A stretch of 64,000 nucleotides of DNA from Streptomyces chattanoogensis (lineage in GTDB: Bacteria; Actinomycetota; Actinomycetes; Streptomycetales; Streptomycetaceae), in NCBI RefSeq assembly GCF_001294335.1, contig NZ_LGKG01000024.1, positions 124,001 to 188,000 of the forward strand. The letters are read 5' to 3'. The notes below the pieces were generated by a model. It saw nothing but the letters and a program-made list of their open reading frames with translations, ran no database searches and was not told where the DNA came from. The translations under genes were made by a program, and so were the position numbers. This document shows, in pieces, positions 33,044-42,942 of the stretch; the stretch's first letter is position 1; each line of letters begins with the position of its first letter.

Positions 33044-33774
33044 GGGCGATCGGTCCCTCGGTCTCGGTCCCTGGTGCGGTCCCTGTTCGGGTTCGTTGCC
33101 TGGTTCGGTGGGGCGGGGTGGAGTGGGGCGGAGTGCGCGGTAGGGGTCCGCACCGTTGGCTGCGGTGGCGGCGGTGGCCGTTGACGGTGGCTGCGGTGGC
33201 GGTGGCGCGAATTCGATGTTGAACGGAGCGTATCCGGGGCGGGACTGTATGTGCGCTCTGGTCCGGGCCGTTCCGGGCCGTTCCCGTTGTTCTCGGCCGT
33301 TTCCGGCCCGTGGTGTTCTCGGCCGTTCGGCCGTTTCCGGCCCCGCGGCCCGATTGCCCCGCAGCACGTTTCCGGCTCCTCCCGGTTTCTCCCGGCGGTC
33401 CTCGGGGTCCGGTGGCCGCGGTGTCTGCGGCCCGGCCCCTGCCCTGTCGCAGGATTGCCGGGTCCTCCCGGGGCATCCCGGGCTTCCTTGGGCCCTCCCC
33501 GCCGGCCCCATGCGTTCCCCAGGTCCCCAGGTCCCCAGGTCGTTCCGGAGGTGTCGAGCCGGAGGTGTCATGGTGAAGGGTCTGCCGGCTGTCCCGAGGC
33601 ATACCCCGGATTCCTCCGGCCGTCCCGCAAGGTCCGCAGACTCCTTCGGCTGCCCCCGATCTCACAACCGCCCCGGGCCCTCGCTCGCTCCCGGGCTTCG
33701 GTGCGACGGATGGCGGTACGTCGTGCGCGGCTCCTCTCGGCGGACGGTTCCGGTGTTCGCGGGCCCGGTGCTGC
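33044..33774. other. Gene-free, low-complexity region
   Basis: About 730 bp between holB and the peptidase gene. It is rich in short repeats: CGGCCGTT appears many times at 33270-33345 (including two copies of GTTCTCGGCCGTT), and TCCCCAGG is repeated three times around 33517-33540. I see no gene; promoter elements of the peptidase gene should lie at its left end. Confidence 0.55.
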
Positions 33775-35025
33775 TCAGCCGGCCCGCAGCGCGGCCGTCA
33801 TCGCTTCCACGGCGAGGAGGGGGGCCACATTGCGGTCCAGGGCCTCGCGGCAGGCGATGACGGCTTCTATACGGCGCAGGGTGCGTTCGGGGGTCGAGGT
33901 GGTGGCGATGCGCTGGATGCTGTCGCGGACCTCGTCGTTGGCCACGGGGACGGATGCGCCCATCTGGAGGGCGAGGACGTCGCGGTAGAAGCCGGTGAGG
34001 TCGACCAGGGCCAGGTCGAGGCTGTCGCGCTGGGTACGGGTGGCGCGGCGCTTCTGCTTGTCCTGGAGTTCCTTCATCGCGCCGGCCGTGCCACGGGGCA
34101 GCCGGCCGCCGGTTCCGGCCGCGGCTCCGAGGGCGGCGCGCAGTTCCTCGGTCTCCTTGGCGTCGACCTCCTCGGCGACCTGCTTGGCGTCCTCGCCCGC
34201 GGCGTCGATCAGCTCCTGGGCGGCCTTGAGGCAGCCGCCGATGTCGTCGATGCGGAGGGGGAGCTTGAGGACGGCGGCCCGGCGGGCGCGGGCGCGTTCG
34301 TCGGTGGCGAGGCGGCGGGCCCGGCCGATGTGGCCCTGGGTGGCGCGGGCAGCGCGGGCGGCGGCCTCCGGCTCGATGCCGTCGCGGCGGACCAGCACAT
34401 CGGCGACGGCGTCGACCGGCGGCGTGGTCAGGGAGAGGTGGCGGCAGCGGGAGCGGATGGTGGGCAGGACGTCCTCGATGGAGGGGGCGCAGAGCAGCCA
34501 GACCGTACGGGGGGCCGGTTCCTCCACGGCCTTGAGGAGGACGTTGCCGGCGCCTTCGGTGAGGCGGTCGGCGTCCTCCAGGACGATCACCTGCCAGCGG
34601 CCGCCGGCCGGCGAGAGGGAGGCGCGGCGGACCAGGTCACGGGTCTCCTTGACGCCGATGGAGAGCAGGTCCGTACGGACGATCTCGACGTCGGCGTGCG
34701 TGCCGACCAGGGTGGTGTGGCAGCCGTCGCAGAATCCGCAGCCGGGGGCGCCACCGAGCGCGCGGTCCGGGCTGACGCACTGCAGCGCGGCGGCGAACGC
34801 GCGGGCGGCGGTGGCCCGGCCCGATCCGGGCGGGCCCGTGAACAGCCAGGCGTGCGTCATCTGGGAGGCGCCGCGCTGCCCGGGGGGCGCCGGTTCGCCG
34901 AGCGGGGCCTCGGCGGCCTTACCCGCCGCGTCATCTGCGGTCACGATGGCGTCGGCGTCGCGCGCGGCCGCGGCGAGCTGCTCGGTCACCCGGTCCTGGC
35001 CGACCACGTCGTCCCATACCGCCAT
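33775..35025 (-). CDS. holB: DNA polymerase III delta' subunit (clamp loader)
   Basis: The protein has 416 residues. It starts MAVWDDVVGQDRVTEQL as in other clamp-loader AAA+ proteins. The P-loop is GPPGSGRAT, with arginine in place of the Walker lysine, fitting the non-hydrolysing delta' subunit. The zinc module CGFCDGC, with a preceding cysteine, lies near 145. IVLEDADRLTEGAGNVLLKA is the DExx-like region and TIRSRC is the SRC motif. It loads the beta clamp with DnaX and delta. Just upstream is tmk; a strong hairpin lies between them, so it probably has its own promoter. The ATG at 35025 matches family starts. Confidence 0.93.
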   Translation of the reverse strand: MAVWDDVVGQDRVTEQLAAAARDADAIVTADDAAGKAAEAPLGEPAPPGQRGASQMTHAWLFTGPPGSGRATAARAFAAALQCVSPDRALGGAPGCGFCDGCHTTLVGTHADVEIVRTDLLSIGVKETRDLVRRASLSPAGGRWQVIVLEDADRLTEGAGNVLLKAVEEPAPRTVWLLCAPSIEDVLPTIRSRCRHLSLTTPPVDAVADVLVRRDGIEPEAAARAARATQGHIGRARRLATDERARARRAAVLKLPLRIDDIGGCLKAAQELIDAAGEDAKQVAEEVDAKETEELRAALGAAAGTGGRLPRGTAGAMKELQDKQKRRATRTQRDSLDLALVDLTGFYRDVLALQMGASVPVANDEVRDSIQRIATTSTPERTLRRIEAVIACREALDRNVAPLLAVEAMTAALRAG

Positions 35026-35193
35026 CGCGCTGCCCGCCGTTCCTGTCCGTATCGCGTGTACTGCCGTGCCGCCGTATGCATCCTGATGCCATCCCCCGGC
35101 GTGCCCCATTCTCGTCCACCCCACTGACAAACGGGGCCGGCAATCGCGTCCCGGACCGGATGCGGGCCCGGGTCCGGCCCCGCCGCACCGGAA

Positions 35194-35235
35194 AACGGCC
35201 GTGGCCGCAGCAACTCCGCTGCGGCCACGGCCGTT
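35194..35235 (-). terminator. Terminator of tmk
   Basis: A perfect 17-bp stem (AACGGCCGTGGCCGCAG with CTGCGGCCACGGCCGTT), 8-base loop, 18 bases after the tmk stop codon. Confidence 0.87.
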
Positions 35236-35253
35236 GTCGTACGGGGTGAGGGC

Positions 35254-38200
35254 TCAACCGCGCCGGCGGCCTCGTCCGCCGTCGCCGTCCGTGTCCTCGT
35301 CCGGGTGAAGGCCGAGGAGTTCGTCGGCCAGCGTCGGCAGATCGTCCAGCGGGGTCTCCTCCGCCCATTCCGGGCGGGGGCGGCTGCGCTGCGGATCCAC
35401 GGGCCGGCCGGTGGCCGGGTCGATCTGGGGGAGTTCGCGGGTGCGCTCGGGGCCCGTCTCGGCGGGGCCGGACTGCTGCCGTGCCTCGGCGTTCGGCTCC
35501 TCCTTGCGGAACATCCACGGCGGCACACGGTCGGCGGGGTCGCCCCCGTCCCGTACCGGCGGCAGCACGGTGGTCTCCTCGGCGTCCGGCCCGGCGCCGT
35601 ACTGCGGCAGCACCGCGGTCTCGTCCGCCGCCCCGCGCGGCGTACCGGGCCGCGGCAGCGCCTCCGTACGCTCGGTGTCGGCATCGCGACCCACCGTTTC
35701 ACGTGAAACATCGGAGGCGCCCTCCGGCGATCCGGGAGCCGCGGCGGAGCCCGTGCCGGTGTCCTCCACGTACCGCTTCCGCAGATCCGCGACCGGCGTC
35801 TCCTTGGTCGGCGCATCCGCAGCCTCGGCAGCCTCCGCCGCAGCCTTGGCCTCCGCCGCGGCAGCCGCCTCGGCCGCCTCGACCCGGGCCTGCTCGGCGC
35901 GGAGCAGGGCCTCCTCGGCCTTGCGCTGCTTCTCCAGGCGGCGCTCCTCGGCCTCCCGGCGCAGCCGCGCCTCCTCCTCGGCACGCTTGCGCAGCCGCTC
36001 CTGCTCGGCCTGCCGGGCCCGCTCCTCGGCCTCGCGGCGCTGACGCTCCTCTTCCGCCGCCTGACGGGCCTCCTCCGCGCGCTTCCGGGCCTCCTCCGCC
36101 TGGCGGGCGGCCTCGCGGGCCCTGGCGGTTTCTTCCTCCTGGCGCTTGCGCTCCTCCTCCTCGGCGCGCAGCTTGGCGAGCTGCTCCTGGCGCTCGCGCT
36201 CCAGCCGCGCCTCCTCGGCCTTGCGGGCGGCCTCCTCCTTGGCCCTGCGCCGGGCCTCTTCCTCGGCCGCCTTACGGGCCTCGGCCTGGGCCTTGACCTC
36301 GGCCTCGGACAGCGGCAGGACCTGGTCGAGGCGGTGCCGTACGACCGTGGTGACGGCCTCCGGCTCCTGCCCCGCATCGACGACGAGATAGCGCGCCGGG
36401 TCGGCGGCGGCCAGGGTCAGGAACCCGGCCCGGACCCGCTCGTGGAACTCGGCGGGCTCGGACTCCATCCGGTCCGGTGCCTCGGTGAAGCGCTCGCGGG
36501 CGGTCTCCGGCGAGACATCCAGAAGAACGGTGAGGTGCGGGACCAGGCCGCCCGTCGCCCAGCGGTTGATCCGGGCGATCGCGGTCGGGGCGAGGTTGCG
36601 CCCGGCGCCCTGGTAGGCGACGGAGGAGTCGATGTAGCGGTCGGTGATGACGATGGCGCCGCGTTCCAGGGCGGGCCGGATCACGCTGTCGACGTGCTCG
36701 GCGCGGTCGGCGGCGAACATCAGCGCCTCGGCCCGGTCGGAGAGACCGGAGGTGGACACGTCCAGGATGATCGAGCGCAGCCGCTTGCCGATGGCGGTGG
36801 CGCCCGGCTCACGGGTCACCACGACCTCATGGCCCTTGGCACGGATCCAGTCGGCCAGCGCCTCGACCTGGGTGGACTTCCCGGCGCCGTCGCCGCCCTC
36901 CAGGGCGATGAAGAAGCCGGTGGCGGCGGGCGTCTGGTCCGGGTCACCGCCGCGCAGCGCGTCGCGCAGATCGCGCCGCAGCGGTACGCCCTGCCGGTCG
37001 TCGGCCTTGGCCAGCACCCAGGCGGCGACCGGCAGCAGCAGCGCGCCGACCAGCATCAGGGTGAAGGCGGCGCCGCCGTGCGCGAACGCGAAGCTGCCGT
37101 TGTCGAAGCGGTGCGGGCCGATGGCCGCGGCCAGCAGCGGCGCGACGATCGCGGCCAGCGCGACCACGAGCCGGACGACGGCGTGCAGATGCTCGGTCGT
37201 ACGAGCCGTACGGAACTCCTCGACCTCCTGCTCCAGCAGCACATGCCCGGTGTTGGCCGCGACACCGGCGCCGACCCCGGCGAGCAGCCCGAGCAGCAGC
37301 ACCGTCGTCGTGTCCGGGACCAGCCCCATGGCCAGCAGCGCTAGCCCGGTGACGGCCACCGCCAGGGCCAGCAGCCGCCGCCGGGAGAGGGCGGGCAGCA
37401 CCTTGTGGACGCCGCGGATCCCGGCGGCCGTACCGCCGGTCAGCGCGAGCACCAGAAGCGCGAAGGCGGCCGGGCCGGCGCTCAGGTCGAAGGCGTGCAG
37501 CACGGCCAGCGAGACGGCCGCGGAGATCGCGGCGGAGACGGCGGCGCAGGCGAGCACCAGCAGCGGGATCGCGCCCGTCCGGCCCTTGTCGGCGCCCGAT
37601 CCGGCGTTCTTGGGACGGCGCAGCCCCTCCAGCGGTGAGCGCGGGCGAGGCGTCTGCGCGCCGGGAAGTTCGATGAAGTAGAGGATCGAGACGGACGCGG
37701 CGAACAGCCCGGCCGCCACATAGGAGCCGAGGGCCGCCTGGTGCACGTGGAACCACTCGACGCCGGTGCCCAGAAGCTTGCTGATGAGGGTGACGACCAC
37801 CAGGGTGGCGGCCGCGATGGGCAGCGCGATGAAGCCGGTCCGCAGCGAGAGGCGGCGCAGCGCGTCCATGTTGTCGGGCAGCGGCCGTACGGCGGCGCCC
37901 TCCGGCGGCGGGGCGGGCAGCAGGGCGGGCGCCGCGCTCTCCCGGGCGACGGTCCAGAAGCGCTCGGCGACGCCGGTGACGAAGACCGTGACCAGCAGCC
38001 AGGCCGCCGCGTCGGCGGGCGTCCAGTCGATCCACAGGGGCGCGACGACCAGCAGCGCCAGCCGCAGGCCGTCCGCGCCGATCATCGTCCAGCGCCGGTC
38101 CAGCGGTCCCGAGGGCGAGGTCAGTGCGGACAGCGGCCCCAGCAGGACGGCCCCGAAGAGCAAGGTGGCAAGCATCCGGGCCGCGAAGACCGCGGTGACC

Positions 38201-38454
38201 GCAAGGGCGGCGCCACGATAGCCGCCGCCGAAGACGGCCTCGCCGCCCACCGGTACGTACAGCGCCGCCTGCAGGGTGAGAAGCACCAGGACAAGCATGG
38301 ACAGGGCATCGCCGATGCCCCCGACAAACTGGGCGCTCCACAGTCGCTTCAGCGGAGGGAAGCGCAGCAGGGCCCGTACGGCACGCTCGCGGGAATCCGC
38401 GGCCAGTGCGTCTGAAGTGGGGGTCACGACCGTTGGCTGCTCGGCTCGCGTCAT
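35254..38454 (-). CDS. tmk: Thymidylate kinase fused to MFS-like and coiled-coil domains
   Basis: The protein has 1066 residues. Residues about 40-500 form roughly a dozen hydrophobic segments resembling an MFS transporter. Residues about 513-713 are thymidylate kinase: FIALEGGDGAGKST (P-loop), TREPGATAIGKRLR and ITDRYIDSSVAYQGAG, converting dTMP to dTDP. Residues about 715-875 are a highly charged coiled coil rich in Glu, Lys, Arg and Ala (KAAEEEARRRAKEEAARKAE). A disordered acidic tail follows. This architecture is known in Streptomyces, where tmk is a large fusion next to topA. Why the kinase is membrane-tethered is not known. Possible start codons upstream were rejected because the transmembrane region begins soon after this one. 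Confidence 0.93.
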   Translation of the reverse strand: MTRAEQPTVVTPTSDALAADSRERAVRALLRFPPLKRLWSAQFVGGIGDALSMLVLVLLTLQAALYVPVGGEAVFGGGYRGAALAVTAVFAARMLATLLFGAVLLGPLSALTSPSGPLDRRWTMIGADGLRLALLVVAPLWIDWTPADAAAWLLVTVFVTGVAERFWTVARESAAPALLPAPPPEGAAVRPLPDNMDALRRLSLRTGFIALPIAAATLVVVTLISKLLGTGVEWFHVHQAALGSYVAAGLFAASVSILYFIELPGAQTPRPRSPLEGLRRPKNAGSGADKGRTGAIPLLVLACAAVSAAISAAVSLAVLHAFDLSAGPAAFALLVLALTGGTAAGIRGVHKVLPALSRRRLLALAVAVTGLALLAMGLVPDTTTVLLLGLLAGVGAGVAANTGHVLLEQEVEEFRTARTTEHLHAVVRLVVALAAIVAPLLAAAIGPHRFDNGSFAFAHGGAAFTLMLVGALLLPVAAWVLAKADDRQGVPLRRDLRDALRGGDPDQTPAATGFFIALEGGDGAGKSTQVEALADWIRAKGHEVVVTREPGATAIGKRLRSIILDVSTSGLSDRAEALMFAADRAEHVDSVIRPALERGAIVITDRYIDSSVAYQGAGRNLAPTAIARINRWATGGLVPHLTVLLDVSPETARERFTEAPDRMESEPAEFHERVRAGFLTLAAADPARYLVVDAGQEPEAVTTVVRHRLDQVLPLSEAEVKAQAEARKAAEEEARRRAKEEAARKAEEARLERERQEQLAKLRAEEEERKRQEEETARAREAARQAEEARKRAEEARQAAEEERQRREAEERARQAEQERLRKRAEEEARLRREAEERRLEKQRKAEEALLRAEQARVEAAEAAAAAEAKAAAEAAEAADAPTKETPVADLRKRYVEDTGTGSAAAPGSPEGASDVSRETVGRDADTERTEALPRPGTPRGAADETAVLPQYGAGPDAEETTVLPPVRDGGDPADRVPPWMFRKEEPNAEARQQSGPAETGPERTRELPQIDPATGRPVDPQRSRPRPEWAEETPLDDLPTLADELLGLHPDEDTDGDGGRGRRRG

Positions 38455-38490
38455 CCTGCCAGCCTATCGGGACGGTACGCACTGCCGAGC

Positions 38491-38514
38491 GCCCGCCCGA
38501 ACAAACAGGCGGGC
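38491..38514 (-). terminator. Possible terminator after topA
   Basis: GCCCGCC and GGCGGGC pair around a 10-base loop, 78 bases after the topA stop codon. A second inverted repeat (TCACCGG with CCGGTGA, 38561-38589) lies just before it. Confidence 0.55.
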
Positions 38515-38591
38515 CCGACGGACCTGAGTCCGCCTTGCCCGCCCTTGTCCCGTCGGATCACCGGCACCGGCCCGCGACGGCCGGTGACCGC

Positions 38592-41435
38592 TCAGTCCTC
38601 GGCCGACGCCGTCTTCTTGGCCGCCGCGGTCTTCGCGGTGGCCTTCTTGGCGGTCGTCTTCTTCGCCGTGGTCGTCTTCTTGGCCGCGGTCGTCTTCTTC
38701 GCCGCGGTCTTCTTGGCGGTGGTCTTCTTCGCCGCCGTCTTCTTCGCCGGAGCCTTCTTGGCGGTCTTCTTCGCCGGCCCCTTGGCGCGCTTCTCCGCCA
38801 GCAGCTCGTAGCCGCGCTCGGGCGTGATCGTTTCGACGTCGTCGTCCCGCCGCAGCGTCGCATTGGTCTCGCCGTCGGTGACGTACGCACCGAACCGGCC
38901 GTCCTTGACCACCACCGGCTTACCGCTGACCGGGTCCGTGCCCAGCTCCTTCAGCGGCGGCTTGGCGGCGGCCCGCCCGCGCTGCTTGGGCTGTGCGTAG
39001 ATCGCGAGAGCCTCGTCCAGCGTGATGTTGAAGATCTGGTCCTCGCTCTCCAGGGAGCGCGAGTCCGTGCCCTTCTTGAGGTACGGGCCGTAGCGGCCGT
39101 TCTGCGCGGTGATCTCCACGCCCTCGGCGTCCGCGCCGACGACGCGCGGCAGCGACATCAGCCTGAGCGCGTCCTCGAGGGTGACGGTGTCCAGGGACAT
39201 CGACTTGAAGAGCGAGGCGGTGCGCGGCTTGACGGCGTTCTTGCCGGTCTTGGGGGTGCCCTCGGGCAGGATCTCGGTGACGTAGGGACCGTAGCGGCCG
39301 TCCTTGGCGACGATCTCGTTGCCGCTGTGCGGGTCGACGCCCAGCACGAAGTCGCCGCTCGGCTTGGCCAGCAGCTCCTCCGCGTACTCCACGGTCAGCT
39401 CGTCGGGCGCGAGATCGTCGGGCACATCGGCCCGCTGATGGCCCTCTTCGCCCTTCTCCCCGCGCTCGACGTAGGGGCCATAGCGGCCGACCCGCAGCTT
39501 GATGTCGTCGCTGACGGAGAAGGACGAGATCTCCCGGGCGTCGATCGCACCCAGGTCCTCGACCAGTTCCTTGAGCCCGCCGAGGTGGTCGCCGTCGCCG
39601 TTGCCGGCCTCCGCGGCGCCCCCGGCACCTTCGCCCTCGCCGAAGTAGAAGCGGCGCAGCCACGGCACGGCCTGCGCCTCACCGCGTGCGATGCGGTCGA
39701 GGTCGTCCTCCATCTTGGCGGTGAAGTCGTAGTCGACCAGTCGGCCGAAGTGCTTCTCCAGGAGGTTGACCACGGCGAACGACAGGAAGGAGGGGACCAG
39801 CGCGGTGCCCTTCTTGAAGACATAGCCGCGGTCGAGGATCGTGCCGATGATCGACGCATACGTCGACGGGCGGCCGATCTCGCGCTCTTCCAGCTCCTTG
39901 ACCAGCGTGGCCTCGGTGTAGCGGGCGGGCGGCTTGGTGGCGTGCCCGTCGGCGGTGATCTCCCGCGCGGCCAGCGCATCGCCCTCGGCGACCTGCGGCA
40001 GCCGGCGCTCGCGGTCGTCCAGCTCGGCGTTCGGGTCGTCGGCGCCCTCGACATAGGCCTTGAGGAAGCCGTGGAAGGTGATGGTCTTGCCGGACGCGCT
40101 GAACTCGGCGTCCCGCCCGTCCGCGGCCCGGCCGCCGATCTTGACGGTGACGGAGTTCCCCGTGGCGTCCTTCATCTGGGAGGCCACGGTCCGCTTCCAG
40201 ATCAGCTCGTAGAGCTTGAACTGGTCGCCGGTCAGCCCGGTCTCGGCGGGCGTACGGAAGCGGTCCCCGGAGGGGCGGATCGCCTCGTGCGCCTCCTGGG
40301 CGTTCTTGACCTTGCCCGCGTACGTACGCGGCTTGTCCGGCAGGTAGTTCGCGCCGTACAGATGCGTCACCTGCGCCCGGGCCGCGGCGACCGCGGTGTC
40401 CGAGAGCGTGGTGGAGTCCGTACGCATATAGGTGATGTAGCCGTTTTCGTACAGCTTCTGCGCCACCTGCATCGTGGCCTTGGCGCCGAAGCCGAGCTTG
40501 CGGCTGGCCTCCTGCTGGAGGGTGGTCGTACGGAACGGGGCGTACGGCGAACGGCGGTACGGCTTGGACTCGACCGAGCGGACCGCGAAGTCGGTGTTCT
40601 CCAGGGCTGCGGCGAGCGCACGGGCGTTGGCCTCGTCCAGGTGGAGGACGTCGTTGTTCTTCAGCTGCCCGTTGGGGCCGAAGTCGCGGCCCTGTGCGAC
40701 ACGGCGGCCGTCGACGGTGTTCAGGCGCGCGGTCAGCGTGGACGGGTCGCTGGCGTCACCGGTACGGCCGGTGGCGAAGGTGCCGGTCAGGTCCCAGTAC
40801 TCGGCGGAGCGGAAGGCGATGCGCTCGCGCTCCCGCTCGACGACGAGACGGGTCGCCACCGACTGCACCCGGCCGGCCGACAGCCGCGGCATGACCTTCT
40901 TCCACAGGACCGGCGAGACCTCGTAGCCGTAGAGGCGGTCGAGGATCCGGCGGGTCTCCTGGGCGTCGACCAGCTTCTGGTTCAGATCGCGCGGATTGGC
41001 GACGGCCTCGCGGATCGCGTCCTTGGTGATCTCGTGGAAGACCATCCGGTGGACCGGGACCTTGGGCTTGAGGATCTCCTGGAGATGCCAGGCGATGGCC
41101 TCGCCCTCGCGGTCCTCATCGGTGGCGAGGAAGAGTTCGTCGGACTCGGCCAGCAGCTGCTTGAGCTTCTTGACCTGGTCCTTCTTGTCACTGTTGACCA
41201 CGTAGATCGGCTGGAAGTCGGCGTCGACATTCACGCCGAGGCGGGCCCACGGCTCGCCCTTGTACTTCGCCGGGACCTCCGCCGCGCCGTTGGGAAGGTC
41301 GCGGATGTGCCCGACACTGGCCTCGACCACGTAGCCAGGGCCCAGGTAGCCCTTGATCGTCTTCGCCTTGGCAGGCGACTCGACGATGACGAGTCGGCGG
41401 CCGCCGCCCTCTGTGGTCTCGCTGGTCGCGGACAA
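38592..41435 (-). CDS. topA: DNA topoisomerase I
   Basis: The protein has 947 residues. The Toprim domain is at the start (RLVIVESPAKAKTIKGYLG, FLATDEDREGEAIAWHL), the active-site tyrosine is in GYITYMRTDSTTLS near 333, and four or more C-terminal topoisomerase repeats follow (each with DGRYGPYV-like units). The last 65 residues are a lysine/alanine tail (KKTAKKAPAKKTAAKK), which in Streptomyces raises processivity. It relaxes negative supercoils and is essential. The TTG at 41435 was chosen because GGAGAG lies 10 bases upstream and the length matches other Streptomyces TopA; an upstream frame extension lacks similarity. A long upstream region (41436-41913) separates it from the divergent gene and could hold supercoiling-sensitive promoters. 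Confidence 0.95.
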   Translation of the reverse strand: MSATSETTEGGGRRLVIVESPAKAKTIKGYLGPGYVVEASVGHIRDLPNGAAEVPAKYKGEPWARLGVNVDADFQPIYVVNSDKKDQVKKLKQLLAESDELFLATDEDREGEAIAWHLQEILKPKVPVHRMVFHEITKDAIREAVANPRDLNQKLVDAQETRRILDRLYGYEVSPVLWKKVMPRLSAGRVQSVATRLVVERERERIAFRSAEYWDLTGTFATGRTGDASDPSTLTARLNTVDGRRVAQGRDFGPNGQLKNNDVLHLDEANARALAAALENTDFAVRSVESKPYRRSPYAPFRTTTLQQEASRKLGFGAKATMQVAQKLYENGYITYMRTDSTTLSDTAVAAARAQVTHLYGANYLPDKPRTYAGKVKNAQEAHEAIRPSGDRFRTPAETGLTGDQFKLYELIWKRTVASQMKDATGNSVTVKIGGRAADGRDAEFSASGKTITFHGFLKAYVEGADDPNAELDDRERRLPQVAEGDALAAREITADGHATKPPARYTEATLVKELEEREIGRPSTYASIIGTILDRGYVFKKGTALVPSFLSFAVVNLLEKHFGRLVDYDFTAKMEDDLDRIARGEAQAVPWLRRFYFGEGEGAGGAAEAGNGDGDHLGGLKELVEDLGAIDAREISSFSVSDDIKLRVGRYGPYVERGEKGEEGHQRADVPDDLAPDELTVEYAEELLAKPSGDFVLGVDPHSGNEIVAKDGRYGPYVTEILPEGTPKTGKNAVKPRTASLFKSMSLDTVTLEDALRLMSLPRVVGADAEGVEITAQNGRYGPYLKKGTDSRSLESEDQIFNITLDEALAIYAQPKQRGRAAAKPPLKELGTDPVSGKPVVVKDGRFGAYVTDGETNATLRRDDDVETITPERGYELLAEKRAKGPAKKTAKKAPAKKTAAKKTTAKKTAAKKTTAAKKTTTAKKTTAKKATAKTAAAKKTASAED

Positions 41436-41913
41436 CTTCGCTCTTCTCTCCGGTCGACGCTGGAAATGCCCCCCGGCCGGACGCCGGGGGCCACTGCGGT
41501 GACGCTTGACGCTGCGGAGTGTGACGGTACCTCCCGCCCCCGTGTCAAACGGAAAAACCCCGCAACGCCACTCGAACGGTAACCCGACTACATGTCTTCC
41601 TGCCGCCCCGGACCGCACGGGGCCCTCCGCACGGCGCCTTGACGATCTTCAGCACCAGGACTGCGCCCCGTCCGTACCCTGCCCCGATCCCGCGCCGGGC
41701 GCCATACTCCCGCCACCGGCGATCTCACACAGTGACGATCCCCACGACGGCCGCCGTCCGATCGGGCCCGGTCCCGCCCGGGGTGTCACGAGGCGGTTCC
41801 CGGAGCCGCCGTTTTCCCGGTGCGGCATGGCGGACGGCTGGCAGGATGGACGCGGCACCGCCCGCCGCTCGGCCGGGCGGCCGCCGTCGTCACACACTCT
41901 CGGGGGGACACCC
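41436..41913. other. Divergent promoter region, topA / membrane protein
   Basis: Nearly 480 bp without a believable gene. Frames continue through it but are proline/arginine-rich by base composition. The topA promoter is expected here on the minus strand; I cannot point to clear -10/-35 boxes. Confidence 0.5.
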
Positions 41914-42510
41914 ATGGCGCACCAGTACCCCGGACCACCGCCGGACGAGCCCGGCCGGAATCCGTACGCCCCGCCTCCGGGTGGCGGCCCGGCCGCGGAC
42001 AATCCCTACGCCACACCACAGGGCTACGGATACCCGCAGGCCCCCCAGGCGCCGGGGTACGGCTACCCGAACGCGGCACCGCCACCCGCGTCCGCGCCCG
42101 GCTTCCCGCCGGGTGCTCCGCCGCAGGCAGCACCCCTCGCCGTCCCCGGCCAGGCACCGCAGCTCGCCGGTACGGCGCTGTCGCTGGGCGATATAGCGGT
42201 GACCGGCGACACGATCATGACGCCGGCCGGTCCGCTGCCGCTCAAGGGCGCGGTGTGGACGGCGACGGACATGTCGCGGACCGAGGAAAAGATCCAGACG
42301 GCCGGCATCGTGCTCGCCATCGTCTTCTTCTTCGTCTGTCTGCTCGGTCTGCTCTTCCTGCTGATGAAGGAGCGCATCACCACCGGGTTTGTGCAGGTCA
42401 CGGTCAACAGCGGCGGCCGGTACCACGCCACGATGATCCCGGTGCAGTCGCCCGAGCAGGTCATGTTCGTGATGAATCAGGTCAACTACGCCAGGTCCCT
42501 GAGCGTGTGA
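41914..42510 (+). CDS. Membrane-anchored protein with Pro/Tyr/Gly-rich head
   Basis: The protein has 198 residues. The first 95 are a disordered tract rich in Pro, Gly, Tyr and Ala (GYGYPQAPQAPGYGYP). One transmembrane segment (AGIVLAIVFFFVCLLGLLFL) sits near 130-150, followed by a short positively charged connector and a small C-terminal domain (VQVTVNSGGRYHATMIPV). The topology is one-pass. The function is unknown; such proteins are common in actinobacteria next to DUF2752 genes. The ATG has GGGGGGA upstream. Its stop overlaps the next start by 4 bases. Confidence 0.85.
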   Translation: MAHQYPGPPPDEPGRNPYAPPPGGGPAADNPYATPQGYGYPQAPQAPGYGYPNAAPPPASAPGFPPGAPPQAAPLAVPGQAPQLAGTALSLGDIAVTGDTIMTPAGPLPLKGAVWTATDMSRTEEKIQTAGIVLAIVFFFVCLLGLLFLLMKERITTGFVQVTVNSGGRYHATMIPVQSPEQVMFVMNQVNYARSLSV

Positions 42511-42920
42511 GCCCCCTGACGCACACCGCCACGGCGATCCGCAAGCGCACCGTCCGGGTGGCGGCCCTCGGGCTCGGTGCCGGTGCGCTCGGCGCGGTCT
42601 ACCTCTGGCACACCAACCCGCACCGGCCCGGCCAGGTGCTGCTCCCCTGCCCGCTCAAATGGGCCACCGGGATCCTGTGCCCGCTGTGCGGCGGGACGCG
42701 GATGGCGTACGACCTGCTGCACGGCGATGTCGTGGCGGCCTTCCACGACAACATCGTGCTGCTCACGCTGGGCGTACCGGCCGCCGCCTATGCCGTCGCA
42801 CGCTGGCTGAGCGCGGGACTGCGCGGGCAGTACTTCCGGCCGCGGCTCTCCGCCCGCGCCAGTGCCGTGGTGCTGGGCATCGGCGCGGTGTGGACGATCG
42901 CCCGCAATCTCGTCGGCTGA
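42507..42920 (+). CDS. DUF2752 membrane protein
   Basis: The protein has 137 residues. The DUF2752 signature CPLKWATGILCPLCGGTRM, with its paired cysteines, lies near 55, followed by AYDLLHGDVVAAFHDNIVLL. Two or three membrane segments are predicted by hydrophobicity. The GTG start overlaps the upstream stop (GTGTGA), so it is co-translated with the preceding membrane protein. The function is unknown. Confidence 0.9.
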   Translation: MSPLTHTATAIRKRTVRVAALGLGAGALGAVYLWHTNPHRPGQVLLPCPLKWATGILCPLCGGTRMAYDLLHGDVVAAFHDNIVLLTLGVPAAAYAVARWLSAGLRGQYFRPRLSARASAVVLGIGAVWTIARNLVG

Positions 42921-42942
42921 GCCGGACCGGCCCCGCCCCCGC

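Noticed and set aside
38406..41582. A 1058-codon open frame antisense to topA
   Set aside because: topA is certain from its motifs; the antisense frame reflects third-position GC bias.
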